48,782 nucleotides of DNA, from NCBI GenBank assembly GCA_027451905.1, contig DAIDHV010000008.1, forward strand, positions 64,001 to 112,782, in the 5' to 3' direction. A program made the translations under genes and the position numbers. This stretch comes from Armatimonadota bacterium (GTDB lineage Bacteria > Armatimonadota > Fimbriimonadia > Fimbriimonadales > Fimbriimonadaceae). The notes beneath the pieces are model-generated. The model was not told the DNA's origin, did no database searches, and worked only from the letters and a program-made list of their open reading frames with translations. The first letter of the stretch is position 1. Each line of letters opens with the position of its first letter. Shown here piece after piece: positions 25,466 through 34,901 of this stretch.

Positions 25466-27718
25466 ATGGCCGATTCCGTTGATCTTCGTTCGCTCAATCC
25501 AGAGCAAAGGTCAGCAGTTGAGCACTCGGCAGGGCCCCTTCTTATCTTTGCTGGCGCTGGGTCTGGCAAAACAAGGGTCATTACTTTTCGGATTGCCAAG
25601 CTCATTCAAGATGGCGTTCCTCCCTACAGAATTCTCGCTGTCACCTTTACCAATAAAGCGGCAAGAGAAATGAAGGAAAGGGTGGAAAAGCTTATTGGCG
25701 AAGAGGCAGCAAGATCACTTTGGATCGGCACGTTTCATGCACTCTGCGCAAGAATTTTGCGGATTGATGGCAAAGAAATTGGAATTTCGCCTCAGTTTGT
25801 GATCTACGATGACGCTGATCAGATTTCGCTGATCAAAGACATCCTCAAGCCAATGAATATCGACGTCAAGGTGATGGCGCCCCGAAGCATCCTGAGCGAA
25901 ATCTCCCGTGCCAAGGAAAAACTGCTGAGCCCATCAAAATATGCCGAACAAGCCAGCAGCTATTTTGAAAGGACAGTTGCCGAAATCTACAAAAAGTATC
26001 GGGACAGCCTTTTCCACGCCAGTGCCTTAGATTTCGATGACATTTTGTACTTCACCGTGCGCCTCTTTGAACAACGAGCCGAAGTGCTGCAGAAGTACCA
26101 AACAAGGTTCCTTCATGTCATGGTGGACGAATACCAAGATGTCAATTTGGCCCAATACAAAATTGTTCAGGCCATTGCCGCAGGTCATAGAAACGTCATG
26201 GTGGTTGGAGACGATGATCAGTCCATCTATGCGTGGCGGGGAGCCGACGTGAACCTCATCCGCAAGTTTGGATCCGATTTTCAGGATGCGGTGATCGTCA
26301 AACTAGAACAAAACTACCGCTCGACCAACAACATTCTTAACGCTGCCTACGAGGTCATCCGCCACAATCGGGGCCGCGCCGATAAGCGACTTTGGACCGA
26401 TTCTGAAGGAGGCGCCATGGTGACCGCAACCCAAGCCGGAACCGATCGAGATGAAGCGATGCTGGTCATCGACATCATCAAGAAAGATGTTGGCAAAGGA
26501 AGAAGAAAATTTAGCGATTTTGCCGTACTCTATCGCACCAACGCTCAGTCCCGCGTTTTTGAAGAATCGATGATCACAAGCCGAATCCCCCATGTGTTGA
26601 TTGGGGGCCAAAGGTTTTATGAACGTAAGGAAATCAAAGATATGGTGGCTTATCTGAGATTAGTTTGGAATGATCAAGACAACATTGCATTCAAAAGGAT
26701 CGTCAACGTGCCAGCGAGAGGCATCGGCCCCACAAGCATCCAAACCATCGAGGAATTTGCCGGCAACCAAAACCTTTCGATGCTGGCCGCGGTAAGAACC
26801 CAAGAACTTCAATCTTTGCTACAAAAGAAGGCGGTTGGAGCAATCCACGGCCTGCTTGACGCGATTGATCAGGCAAGAGACCTTTTGCAAGGAGGCAAAA
26901 TCACTGCGATTCTAGAGTCCTTGTATGAATCCACCGGCTATCTTGCCAGCCTCAAAGAGGACCATTCGCAAGAATCGGCAGAACGGCTGGAGAACCTCCA
27001 AGAGCTCCATTCTGCAACCCTAGAATTTGACCTGGTTGAACCAGAGCCTTCTCTAGGCCTATACCTAGAAAGGCTTTCGCTAGAGGCAGATGTGGACTCA
27101 TTGCAAGATAAAAACAATGCGGTGACCCTGATGACCCTTCACAGTGCAAAAGGGCTGGAGTTTTCTGTTGTCTTTTTGGTGGGAATGGAAGAAGGCGTCT
27201 TTCCTCATAGCCGATCTTTGCAAGATGACGAGCAGCTTCAAGAAGAACGAAGATTGGCGTATGTGGGGATGACAAGAGCCAAAGAAGAGCTTCACCTGCT
27301 TTTTTGTCAACGCCGGTCTTTGTACGGCACTCCGAATTTTAACCGTCGAAGTCGGTTTTTGGATGATATCCCTCAGGAATCTCTTTCTTCGCTCAATTAC
27401 AGCCAATTTGCGATGAAGGGTGACCCCTATGATCACCAAGACCGAAGCGGAGCGTTTGGATTTGAACGCGGCGAAAGCACCTCTTCTGGCCGATTCACAA
27501 ACCTCACTGCTTCCTCGAAATCCCCCAGCTCCGAAAGGGGGCCTGCATGGAAGGCGCCTTTTCAGGTGGGTCAGCAAGTCAAACATTCTAAATTTGGGGT
27601 TGGCCTAGTGATTGCTTGTGTCCCGGTGACAGGGGATACCGAAGTCACGGTTGCCTTTCCCGGAGAAGTTGGAGTGAAAAAACTGGTGCAAAAATTTGCC
27701 AAACTTGAACTGGTCTGA
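25466..27718 (+). CDS. pcrA: UvrD/PcrA-type superfamily 1 DNA helicase
   Basis: The 750-residue 3'-5' helicase is used in repair and removal of protein roadblocks. Motifs in order: LNPEQRSAV (Q motif), FAGAGSGKTRVITFRIA (Walker A), VTFTNKAAREMKERV (Ia), VDEYQDVNLAQ (II), VGDDDQSIYAWRGA (III), LEQNYRSTNNIL (IV), VTLMTLHSAKGLEF (V) and RRLAYVGMTRAKEELHL (VI). The C-terminus (QVGQQVKHSKFGVGLVI ... KKLVQKFAKLELV) matches the small tudor-like RNA-polymerase-contacting domain of PcrA. Length is typical. A lipoprotein gene follows with a 3-nt gap, so they are almost certainly co-transcribed. Confidence 0.95.
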   Translation: MADSVDLRSLNPEQRSAVEHSAGPLLIFAGAGSGKTRVITFRIAKLIQDGVPPYRILAVTFTNKAAREMKERVEKLIGEEAARSLWIGTFHALCARILRIDGKEIGISPQFVIYDDADQISLIKDILKPMNIDVKVMAPRSILSEISRAKEKLLSPSKYAEQASSYFERTVAEIYKKYRDSLFHASALDFDDILYFTVRLFEQRAEVLQKYQTRFLHVMVDEYQDVNLAQYKIVQAIAAGHRNVMVVGDDDQSIYAWRGADVNLIRKFGSDFQDAVIVKLEQNYRSTNNILNAAYEVIRHNRGRADKRLWTDSEGGAMVTATQAGTDRDEAMLVIDIIKKDVGKGRRKFSDFAVLYRTNAQSRVFEESMITSRIPHVLIGGQRFYERKEIKDMVAYLRLVWNDQDNIAFKRIVNVPARGIGPTSIQTIEEFAGNQNLSMLAAVRTQELQSLLQKKAVGAIHGLLDAIDQARDLLQGGKITAILESLYESTGYLASLKEDHSQESAERLENLQELHSATLEFDLVEPEPSLGLYLERLSLEADVDSLQDKNNAVTLMTLHSAKGLEFSVVFLVGMEEGVFPHSRSLQDDEQLQEERRLAYVGMTRAKEELHLLFCQRRSLYGTPNFNRRSRFLDDIPQESLSSLNYSQFAMKGDPYDHQDRSGAFGFERGESTSSGRFTNLTASSKSPSSERGPAWKAPFQVGQQVKHSKFGVGLVIACVPVTGDTEVTVAFPGEVGVKKLVQKFAKLELV

Positions 27719-27721
27719 CCG

Positions 27722-28324
27722 ATGAACTCAAGGTCTTTTTGCAATTCTCGGAACTTGGCTGTCCTGCCTTTGATCCTTGTACTACTGCCCGGTCTTGCTG
27801 GGTGCAAGAAACCCAGCACCGCCTTGATGCCCCTGAAAAGTGGAGAGCATTGGGCGTATGTTGTGCGCAACGCGCGGCAATCCTTGGTTGGAGACGTGGA
27901 TGTGGCACGCCAAGTTGCGGTGGACGGGGTGATGGGCTGGGAGCTGCATGGACCAAGCGGAATTAGCCGATTGGCATGGAAAAATGGCACCTTGGTTGCC
28001 TCAATTCTTTCCGGAACCCGATACTCGCCGCCCCTTGTTTTGGTGATTCCAAACTCGGTTGGCAAAACCCTCAACTGGAAGGGAACCGTTTTCACTCCCC
28101 TGCACTCGTTTCCCGCAGTTGCCACAATGACTTGGCAGTCTCAAGACGTGCAGTTAGGGGGCAAGATATTTCATACTGTCCGCCAAAACTGCCAGCTCAA
28201 CCTCTCTTCTGGTACTCAAATTGCCCTCACAACTTGGTTTTCTTCCCAAGTTGGCATTGTAAGGCAAGAGCAAAGAACCAATGGGGTTCAGGTATTGGCT
28301 TTAGAAAGGCTAAGCGGACCGTAG
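27722..28324 (+). CDS. Small lipoprotein of unknown function
   Basis: The 200-residue protein has a lipoprotein signal (VLLPGLAGC, Cys28) and a mature beta-rich domain beginning LMPLKSGEHWAYVVRN. It later contains GKTLNWKGTVFTP and a repeated pattern of alternating hydrophobic residues. Similar lipoproteins starting with xPLxxGxxWxY are common in Gram-negative bacteria but without assigned role. ATG lies 3 nt after the pcrA stop. It is probably exposed on the periplasmic face of a membrane. Confidence 0.75.
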   Translation: MNSRSFCNSRNLAVLPLILVLLPGLAGCKKPSTALMPLKSGEHWAYVVRNARQSLVGDVDVARQVAVDGVMGWELHGPSGISRLAWKNGTLVASILSGTRYSPPLVLVIPNSVGKTLNWKGTVFTPLHSFPAVATMTWQSQDVQLGGKIFHTVRQNCQLNLSSGTQIALTTWFSSQVGIVRQEQRTNGVQVLALERLSGP

Positions 28325-28393
28325 ATAAAATAGAATTTGGCAATTGCCGTCTTTAAGTCGCAGCAAGTCACCACAATAGAAAAAGAAGGATCG

Positions 28394-29092
28394 ATGGAAC
28401 ACTCACTTCCCAGAAGCAAAACCGTAACCATAAAGGACATCCGCAGCAACCAAAAGGTTAAAAAGCTGATTGAAGGCGCCAACGAGGTTATGAAGGCAAT
28501 GGGCTATACCGAGCACGGTCATCGCCATGCGGGGGTTGTTTCCAGCATTTCTCGTTACATTCTTGAAAGTGTTGGTGCGCCTGCCCGAGAAATTGAGCTG
28601 GGGCAGATTGCCGGTTACCTGCACGATATTGGCAATGTCATCAACCGGATCGACCATCCTCTTCATGGAGCGACCCTTGCCTACAGCCTTCTTGATGAGA
28701 TGGAAATGGACACTGCCGAAATCAGCCCGATCCTTGGGGCGATTGGCAATCATGAAGAAATGGTTGGCCAGCCAATCTCGATTATGAGCGCCGCCTTGAT
28801 CATTGCCGACAAAAGTGATGTCCACTTTAGTCGAGTTCAAAACCCAATTCAAGAGAGTTTCGACATTCATGACCGCGTCAACTATGCGGTTCAGAAGAGT
28901 CGGGTTGAAGTCCGCCCCGCAACGGATACCCACGCCCAGGCAATTGATCTGGCCCTAGAAATTGACACACGGTACGCATCCGTGATGGAATACTTTGAAA
29001 TCTTTTTGAGCCGCATGGTCATGTGTCGAAAGTCAGCGGACCTGCTTGGTTACAAATTCACACTCAATGTCAACGGCACCAATCTTGAGTAG
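28394..29092 (+). CDS. HD-domain phosphohydrolase (COG2316-like)
   Basis: The 232-residue protein starts at ATG 28394, chosen because AGAAGGA sits just upstream. A longer frame from 28337 has a non-ATG start and no ribosome binding site. The HD domain shows HGHRHAGVVSS (first His), YLHDIGNVINRIDHPLHG (HD pair) and GAIGNHEEMVG, plus ALIIADKSDVHFSRV with the last Asp. These residues bind metals in HD phosphohydrolases. The group resembles COG2316 predicted phosphohydrolases, for which no substrate is firmly known. It lies 69 bp after the lipoprotein, and its 3' end converges on the MFS gene with a 23-bp gap. Confidence 0.85.
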   Translation: MEHSLPRSKTVTIKDIRSNQKVKKLIEGANEVMKAMGYTEHGHRHAGVVSSISRYILESVGAPAREIELGQIAGYLHDIGNVINRIDHPLHGATLAYSLLDEMEMDTAEISPILGAIGNHEEMVGQPISIMSAALIIADKSDVHFSRVQNPIQESFDIHDRVNYAVQKSRVEVRPATDTHAQAIDLALEIDTRYASVMEYFEIFLSRMVMCRKSADLLGYKFTLNVNGTNLE

Positions 29093-29115
29093 ATTCCCTT
29101 TCTTGACTTTTAGGC

Positions 29116-30402
29116 TTAGCTGGCGTTTGAAGTGACGCTGGGAAGAATAAAGCTTGCCAAAAGGCTGGCAGCAAGTGCGGCGGCAGCTCCGACCCAAAAC
29201 GCCAAGCTGGGGCTAAATTTGGCCCATAAAACTCCGGTCAAAACGCTTCCCACAAGGGCAGAAAGCCCCGTCACCATATAAAAAATTCCAAGCCCAGTCC
29301 CACGGATCGCCTTAGGAGTTAAGTCGGCGGCAAGAGCCTTGCTAACCCCATCTGTTAGCGCAATGTAAATACCATAGAACCCAAAAAGGGTCCAAAGCAT
29401 CAGCATGTTATTATTAGAAAGTAAGGCAAAACCCGCATAAACCGCCGCATAAATAAGCCACCCAAAAACAATGACCTTTCTTCTTCCCAACCGATCACTA
29501 ATCACTCCTGCCGGCTCACTGATCAGGGCATAAATGATATTGTAAAACGCATAGGCAAGCACAACTGCCCAAGGCGAAAGGCCGGCTTTATCGGCTCTTA
29601 GCAAAATAAATGTATCGCTGCTGTTGGCAATTGCAAACAAAGAAAGGACTCCAACCGCAATCCAGAACAGCTTTGGCAGTTTGACCTTCTCCCCATGATC
29701 AGAAACCGCTGCCTGGCTGACCGGATGAGGAGTCTCTTTGACGGCAAGGGTGAAACCAAGCGAAGCAAGACCCATGATGGCAGCAACCGCAAAAACTATC
29801 CGAAACGCATTGGCCTGAGACGGGTTGGCAAGATGTGCCGCATCAGAGGTCAGCCGAGGCATGCCGGTAAGCACCCAAAGCAAGACTGCCGAAACCAAAA
29901 CGCCTACGGTTGCCCCCAAAGTATCCATCTTGCGATGAAATCCAAAGGCTCTGCCTCTCATTTCGATAGGAGCCGCTTCCGAAATCAAGGCATCGCGGGG
30001 ACTGCCTCGAAAGCCCTTTCCAGTTCGGTCTACAACTCTTCCGACCAACACAAGCGGCCAAGATCCTGCTGCTGCCACAATCGCCTTTCCCGCAACTGGC
30101 AGCCCATATCCCCAACGCACCCAAGGCACTCGGCTGGCGGCTTTTCCTTTTCTGGCATCACTCCTTTTTCCGCTAAGGGCGGTCAAAAAAGCCACACATG
30201 CCGCCGCAATTCCTTCAATCCAACCCAGGGTCATTGGTGAACCTTGCAAAACCCCCACAATAAAAAGGGGAAGCAGCGGATACATCATTTCACTGGAGAC
30301 GTCGGCAAAGAAAGAAACCCAGCCTAACAGAATAACGGTGGCGGGCAATGGCTGCTTAATGGAGGCGCTTTCTTCCATGGGGCTAAAATCATCATGACCC
30401 AT
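29116..30402 (-). CDS. Major facilitator superfamily transporter
   Basis: The 428-residue protein has about twelve hydrophobic helices. The first half carries LGWVSFFADVSSEMMYPLLP and GRVVDRTGKGFRGSPRDALI, the second PAGVISDRLGRRKVIVFGW, which corresponds to the MFS loop 2/8 motif (GxxxDRxGRR). This subfamily of inner-membrane transporters is widespread, with no firmly known substrate. Resistance-type efflux is one possibility. Start may be ATG 30402 or the Met eight codons later (MEESASIKQ): a TTAAAAT sequence abuts the first ATG, and if that is the -10, only the second would have a leader. It is flanked by the HD gene (convergent) and the ABC importer (divergent). Confidence 0.85.
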   Translation of the reverse strand: MGHDDFSPMEESASIKQPLPATVILLGWVSFFADVSSEMMYPLLPLFIVGVLQGSPMTLGWIEGIAAACVAFLTALSGKRSDARKGKAASRVPWVRWGYGLPVAGKAIVAAAGSWPLVLVGRVVDRTGKGFRGSPRDALISEAAPIEMRGRAFGFHRKMDTLGATVGVLVSAVLLWVLTGMPRLTSDAAHLANPSQANAFRIVFAVAAIMGLASLGFTLAVKETPHPVSQAAVSDHGEKVKLPKLFWIAVGVLSLFAIANSSDTFILLRADKAGLSPWAVVLAYAFYNIIYALISEPAGVISDRLGRRKVIVFGWLIYAAVYAGFALLSNNNMLMLWTLFGFYGIYIALTDGVSKALAADLTPKAIRGTGLGIFYMVTGLSALVGSVLTGVLWAKFSPSLAFWVGAAAALAASLLASFILPSVTSNAS

Positions 30403-30503
30403 ATTTTAAGAAGGGATCATGCCAAGTTCAAAAATGTTCTTCTTGAAAAAACCTTTCCTCTCCCAGTCAGCCCACTTCTTCGAAGGGCAGCCAAACCGAT
30501 TTG

Positions 30504-30509
30504 TATACT
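30504..30509 (+). promoter_or_regulatory. -10 hexamer of the ABC importer operon
   Basis: TATACT ends 9 nt before the ATG at 30519. The expected transcription start would leave only a 2-3 nt leader, and no Shine-Dalgarno sequence exists. This argues against the TTG at 30501 as start codon. Confidence 0.5.
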
Positions 30510-30518
30510 GATAGAACG

Positions 30519-32963
30519 ATGAATCAAAGCCAAATAAGATGGTGCCATGTTGGGCTTAGATTCCTCTTGTTTGCCACGTTACTGCTCCATTCCGCGCTCG
30601 GATCCTGCTTTGCTGGCCAAATTATTGAGAACAAGACCTTTTCCGGTCCCAAAGTTACGATCAAATATGCCCAGTGGGGTGGGGCCGATGATGTTCAGGA
30701 AACGATTAAGATTTGTAAAACTTTTATCCTTAAATATCCTAATATCCGCGTTGAGGTGGACGTCTACCCGTGGGGACAATATTGGACGAAAGTACAAACC
30801 GAGATGGCGTCTGGCATTGCCCCAGACGTGATGTCTTTTTACTCCGGCTCTTTTGGAGTTTGGGCGCAAAGGGGAGCTTTATTGCCCTTAAACACCTATC
30901 TCAAAAGCGCTCATTTTGACCTCAAAAGCCTGTATCCAGCGGCGGTTAAAAACTGTGAATGGAACCAGCAACTGTACGCAATGCCCAACAACATTGCCAT
31001 TTGGAGCTTAGTGTATTCAAAGGATCGGCTTGAAGAAAGCGGCATCCCTGAATCCCAATGGCCAAGCCCCGATCATCCCATGAAGTGGGCTCAGTTTCTC
31101 AACCTATCTCGGCGGCTCACCTTAAGAAACCCAGACGGTACTTTCCGCCAATACGGAATGTCGGCTGGGCAAAACTGGGAACAAGCCATGGCTTCGATGG
31201 AGGGCGGAATGTTTGTCAACCATCAAGTTCAACCAACTCGGCCAACATTGACCGGCAACACCCAGCTTCTGCAAGGATTAACCAACTTGTTTCAAGCGGA
31301 ATACGCCGATCGGTCAATCCTAGGAGCCACTCCTATTTCTTCTGATTCTTCTGTCAACAACACCGACACCATCCTCACCTCACCTCGATATGCCATGGGG
31401 ACAACCGGCCCTTGGGCATTGCCGCAACTAAAGCAGGCGGGCGTGAGATTTGGGGTTAGCCCTTTGCCAGAAGCTAGCTTTCCGATAAACCTCATCAACG
31501 TCAACTCAGTTGGCATCTATGCTTACTCTAAGCATCCTCAAGAAGCCTACGATTTTATCCAGTTCCTTACTTCCCTCAAGATGCAGCAGCTTATAGGAAG
31601 CAAGCTTAAAGGAGTGCCCGTTCTCAAGGCTGCGGTGGGAGCTTTCATCCACAACTCGTATCACATTCCCGATTGCCAAGCCTTTGTGTATGACGTTCAA
31701 ATTGCTAAGCCATCGATTACCACCAACATCACCGAAGTCAACACAGACTTTACTAATTTTTTTAATGATTTAGGCCAAAAGTTAGATACTTTGTACGATG
31801 CGCAACTGTCAAGGGTCAAGCGCACCAATGGCACCATTTCTTCGGCTGATTATAAGGTATTTGAGAACAAAATGAAGGCGTCGGTTGCCGCCCTCTGCGC
31901 TTCTAGTCTGCACAGTTTGGACCGGCAGATGAAGATTTCGTTTTCTCAGGCTCATTTGCCGCCTCCAACATTTTCTCAAAAATATGTCTGGCCAGTCATT
32001 ATTTTGGCGGGGATGGCTGCCTTTTTAACCGCCTACCTTTCCTTTGCAAAACGTCAAAGGAGTTCACCAAGCGGGACGGGCATTTCAGCCTCTTCCAAAA
32101 CCGGGCTTGCCTTTTTATCCCCTTGGCTTTTTGGACTTGTCTTCTTCACACTGGGTCCCCTTCTTGCCGCCTTGCTCCTTTCTTTTACTCACTGGGATAT
32201 GATCCGCCCACCCGAGTGGATTGGCATTCAGCACTACGCGCTTTTGCCATCCTATCAATTCTTTTGGATGGGGCTATGGAAGACCTTATTGTATGCGGTT
32301 CTCGTGATACCCATATCCCTGATCGGAGGCTTAGCAACCGCAGGATTACTCACTTGCAAAATTAAGGGAGGGCCTTTTTTTAGGGCGATTATCTATCTGC
32401 CAAGCCTGTTTACTGGGGCAGAAGCGGCTGTACTGTGGACCCACATGCTCAACAAGGATCACGGCATCCTTAATGAGATTTTGTCTTGGCTGCACATTGC
32501 GCCGGTTTCTTGGCTAGATGCAACCCATGCCTTCTATTCGGTGGTTATGATGAACCTGTTTTGGATTGGCAGTTCCATGATCATCTACTATGCGGGCATG
32601 AAGCAGATTCCTGCTTCTCTCTACGAAGCCGCCGATCTAGACGGGGCCGGCGCCTTGCGCAAGTTCTTCCGCGTCACGGTTCCTTTGCTGTCACCAGTTA
32701 TCTTGTTTCTTGTCATCATGACCACGATCGGTGCCTTTCAGGTTTTTACTCCCGCCTTATTCTTTGCGTCTTCAAGCTACAGCATAGGTGATCCCGATAA
32801 CTCACTAAGGTTTTACGCGGTGAATATCTACGACGCGGCTTTTAACAAGCTAGAAATGGGAACCGCCTGCACCTACGCCGTGATTCTCTTCCTCTTGATT
32901 TTCTTAATCACAATGGTCCAGATGAGGCTCTCCAAGCGATTTGTTTACACGGATGGTGCCTAA
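30519..32963 (+). CDS. Fusion of extracellular sugar-binding protein and MalF-type ABC permease
   Basis: The protein has 814 residues from ATG 30519. After a signal sequence (about 1-31) comes a family 1 solute-binding domain (about 40-470) with KYAQWGGADDVQETIK, YPWGQYWTKVQTEMASGIAPDV and HPQEAYDFIQFLTS. Near 488-510 a membrane helix (YVWPVIILAGMAAFLTAYL) and a Ser-rich linker lead into a complete MalF-type permease (about 525-814). This begins GLAFLSPWLFGLVFFTLGPL and carries the EAA loop EAADLDGAGALRKFFRVTVP, which docks the ATPase. Normally these are two proteins; here the receptor is tethered to the transporter in a fixed 1:1 ratio. An upstream LGSC might be a lipobox but is unconvincing. 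The stop overlaps the next ATG (TAATG), giving tight coupling. Substrate is likely a sugar or oligosaccharide, not determinable here. Confidence 0.88.
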   Translation: MNQSQIRWCHVGLRFLLFATLLLHSALGSCFAGQIIENKTFSGPKVTIKYAQWGGADDVQETIKICKTFILKYPNIRVEVDVYPWGQYWTKVQTEMASGIAPDVMSFYSGSFGVWAQRGALLPLNTYLKSAHFDLKSLYPAAVKNCEWNQQLYAMPNNIAIWSLVYSKDRLEESGIPESQWPSPDHPMKWAQFLNLSRRLTLRNPDGTFRQYGMSAGQNWEQAMASMEGGMFVNHQVQPTRPTLTGNTQLLQGLTNLFQAEYADRSILGATPISSDSSVNNTDTILTSPRYAMGTTGPWALPQLKQAGVRFGVSPLPEASFPINLINVNSVGIYAYSKHPQEAYDFIQFLTSLKMQQLIGSKLKGVPVLKAAVGAFIHNSYHIPDCQAFVYDVQIAKPSITTNITEVNTDFTNFFNDLGQKLDTLYDAQLSRVKRTNGTISSADYKVFENKMKASVAALCASSLHSLDRQMKISFSQAHLPPPTFSQKYVWPVIILAGMAAFLTAYLSFAKRQRSSPSGTGISASSKTGLAFLSPWLFGLVFFTLGPLLAALLLSFTHWDMIRPPEWIGIQHYALLPSYQFFWMGLWKTLLYAVLVIPISLIGGLATAGLLTCKIKGGPFFRAIIYLPSLFTGAEAAVLWTHMLNKDHGILNEILSWLHIAPVSWLDATHAFYSVVMMNLFWIGSSMIIYYAGMKQIPASLYEAADLDGAGALRKFFRVTVPLLSPVILFLVIMTTIGAFQVFTPALFFASSSYSIGDPDNSLRFYAVNIYDAAFNKLEMGTACTYAVILFLLIFLITMVQMRLSKRFVYTDGA

Positions 32964-34279
32964 TGCGCAAACTTGTTCTTGTTCCCGTTTATCTGTGCTT
33001 GGCCGCCATTTGCCTACTCTTTGTTTTTCCCTTTTATTGGGTGGTTGTCAGCTCTTTAGAAACCATCTCGGGGCTAAACCTAAAACCTCCTGCCCTCTAT
33101 CCTGCCGTGCTTCTGACCACCAAGGCCGTGCTTCCCCTATCCAACAATATTGTCCAGGCAGGGGCGGATTTTTATGCGGTACTGCCGACTAGGAATGGTC
33201 CAAGCCAGGGCCAAACGGTAGATCCGCACTCGGTTTGGATGCTCAAATTAGAACAGAAAGTTCAAGGCAAGGGTGCCAACCAATCCTCTTATTTAGAGCC
33301 GACTCGCCTGGTGCGAACCTTGGCATCAATCCAAACCAGCCCTATCAAGCTGATCCCAGTTTCTGTTCCTCAGAAATCCATTATCTTTCCCAAAATGGCA
33401 ATTGAATCAGTCAATGGACAGACCAAGGGAATTGTGGCGGATCAAATTCGAGGCAGTGGAGATCATTACCAAGAAGTCCTGCTGACAATCAACCGAGTGC
33501 AAGAGGGCAAGACTGCCACCGTAACAAACATTTCCGTGCTCCGAAATCCCCAGCATGTTCGACTGTTGAAATTTCACGCCGAGTGGAGCAATTACCTCAA
33601 GACCCTCAAAGGGCCCGAGGCGACGATTGGGGGCGCGTCGGATGGATTTCTCCTCTTCATGAGGAATAGCCTCTTTCTGGCTTTCTTCGCGGTTTTTGCC
33701 CAGCTTGCCTCCAGCAGCCTTGTGGCGTATGGGTTTTCGCGGCTTCAGTTTAAGGGCAGGAACTTCCTGTTCATTGTTTTGCTTTCAACCCTGATGATTC
33801 CTGGCCAGGTCACAATGATCCCCCTCTTTTTTGTCTTCAAGGCTCTTCACTGGGTGAACTCATTTTTGCCCCTTATGATCCCCCAGCTGACGGCTGGCGC
33901 ATTCAACGTGTTTTTAATCCGGCAATTCCTGCTGACCTTCCCCAAGGATTTGGATGAATCGGCCACGATTGATGGCGCAAGCCACTGGCGAATCTATCGC
34001 AACATCATTTTGCCAAACCTAACCCCCGTCTTTATCGTGGTAGGACTCTTTACTTTTATTGCCACTTGGCAAGACGTTTTGGGCCCCCTGATCTACTTAG
34101 ACAGCCCATCCCTGCGCACGGTGACGCTGGGGCTGGAGTACTTCCGATCACCTTACGTTGATAATCGCCCCCTCCTTTTGGCAGGTGCGGTTCTTTCGAT
34201 TCTGCCCGTCTTTGCTTTATTCTTGGTTGCCCAGAAGCACATCCTGTCTGGGATCGCAACGACCGGCCTCAAAGAGTAA
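32963..34279 (+). CDS. MalG-type ABC sugar permease with large periplasmic insertion
   Basis: The 438-residue protein is much longer than the usual 270-300. TM1 (about 5-29, VYLCLAAICLLFVFPFYWVVV) is followed by about 180 extra residues predicted to lie outside the membrane (about 33-215, beta-rich). The normal MalG core then runs to the end: NSLFLAFFAVFAQLASSSLVAYGF, LSTLMIPGQVTMIPLFFVF, the EAA loop ESATIDGASHWRIYRNIILP and FTFIATWQDVLGPLIYL. The insertion sits where it could contact the fused binding domain of its partner, which is inference. No ATPase gene is adjacent, so a shared MsmX/UgpC-like ATPase encoded elsewhere is expected. A terminator follows immediately. Confidence 0.88.
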   Translation: MRKLVLVPVYLCLAAICLLFVFPFYWVVVSSLETISGLNLKPPALYPAVLLTTKAVLPLSNNIVQAGADFYAVLPTRNGPSQGQTVDPHSVWMLKLEQKVQGKGANQSSYLEPTRLVRTLASIQTSPIKLIPVSVPQKSIIFPKMAIESVNGQTKGIVADQIRGSGDHYQEVLLTINRVQEGKTATVTNISVLRNPQHVRLLKFHAEWSNYLKTLKGPEATIGGASDGFLLFMRNSLFLAFFAVFAQLASSSLVAYGFSRLQFKGRNFLFIVLLSTLMIPGQVTMIPLFFVFKALHWVNSFLPLMIPQLTAGAFNVFLIRQFLLTFPKDLDESATIDGASHWRIYRNIILPNLTPVFIVVGLFTFIATWQDVLGPLIYLDSPSLRTVTLGLEYFRSPYVDNRPLLLAGAVLSILPVFALFLVAQKHILSGIATTGLKE

Positions 34280-34283
34280 AGAA

Positions 34284-34314
34284 GGGACCGCACAAGCTGT
34301 GCGACCCCTTTTTT
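34284..34314 (+). terminator. Intrinsic terminator of the ABC importer operon
   Basis: GGGACCGCACA and TGTGCGACCCC pair through a 6-bp inner and a 3-bp outer helix with two mismatches and a 3-nt loop, followed by TTTTTT (34309-34314). It lies 5 nt after the permease stop. Confidence 0.7.
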
Positions 34315-34335
34315 GACATCGATTTTGAATCAAAC

Positions 34336-34776
34336 TTAATTCTTAGTGAGGCTAAGCGAATCGGTTGCGCTTGCAATAGGCGAGCCTTCCGTAATGTCCA
34401 ACGTCAGGGTAACTGGGCTAGCCGCAGTATTCAGTCCACCAGTGCCAGAACACTGGGTTACAGTGCTTCCCGCAGTGAGGGTGCCGATAAAATGGCCCTG
34501 ATTATTGATGGTTCCCGACAACGTCTCCGTGACCCCAGAAGGAGTCAACGTCACGCTTCCGCCTACGTTTCCATTCTGGCTTATCTGGACCGTCACAGGT
34601 CCCGTGTTGGAGTTAGGCGTTGGAGGAATCGAGTTGTTGGTCCAAGTCCCGCTAAATGTTCCCGCAAAGTTACTTGGAAAATTCACGCCGTTTCCAGATC
34701 CTCCGCAGCCAACAAGCATGAAACCAATCGCCATGACTATGGGCGCGGCTATCGCCTTAATTCTCAAATTCTTCAT
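34336..34776 (-). CDS. Small lipoprotein with Gly/Thr-rich beta domain
   Basis: The protein has 146 residues from ATG 34776; a TTG four codons upstream is less likely. The signal peptide ends in a lipobox (MLVGCGGSG). The mature part is beta-rich with repeated GTFSGTW, GGSVTLTPSG and GTINNQGHFIGTLT strands, which resembles small beta-barrel or calycin-like lipoproteins. There is no recognised family and no clear operon partner: the M42 peptidase gene ends 126 bp upstream on the same strand and may be read through. It converges with the ABC operon terminator. Confidence 0.7.
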   Translation of the reverse strand: MKNLRIKAIAAPIVMAIGFMLVGCGGSGNGVNFPSNFAGTFSGTWTNNSIPPTPNSNTGPVTVQISQNGNVGGSVTLTPSGVTETLSGTINNQGHFIGTLTAGSTVTQCSGTGGLNTAASPVTLTLDITEGSPIASATDSLSLTKN

Positions 34777-34901
34777 GTGTAAAGTCAAACCTCAAGCGAA
34801 GCCCACTGGACCTGCCAATGCTTCGATTATTACGTATTATTGGCAGTTTTGCAAGAAAACTCAATTGATAAGACTGGCCTTGCCCGCCGAAAGTTGCAAT
34901 T

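Noticed and set aside
30501-30518. TTG start of the ABC fusion protein
   Set aside because: The -10 TATACT overlaps these codons and ATG 30519 leads directly to the signal peptide.
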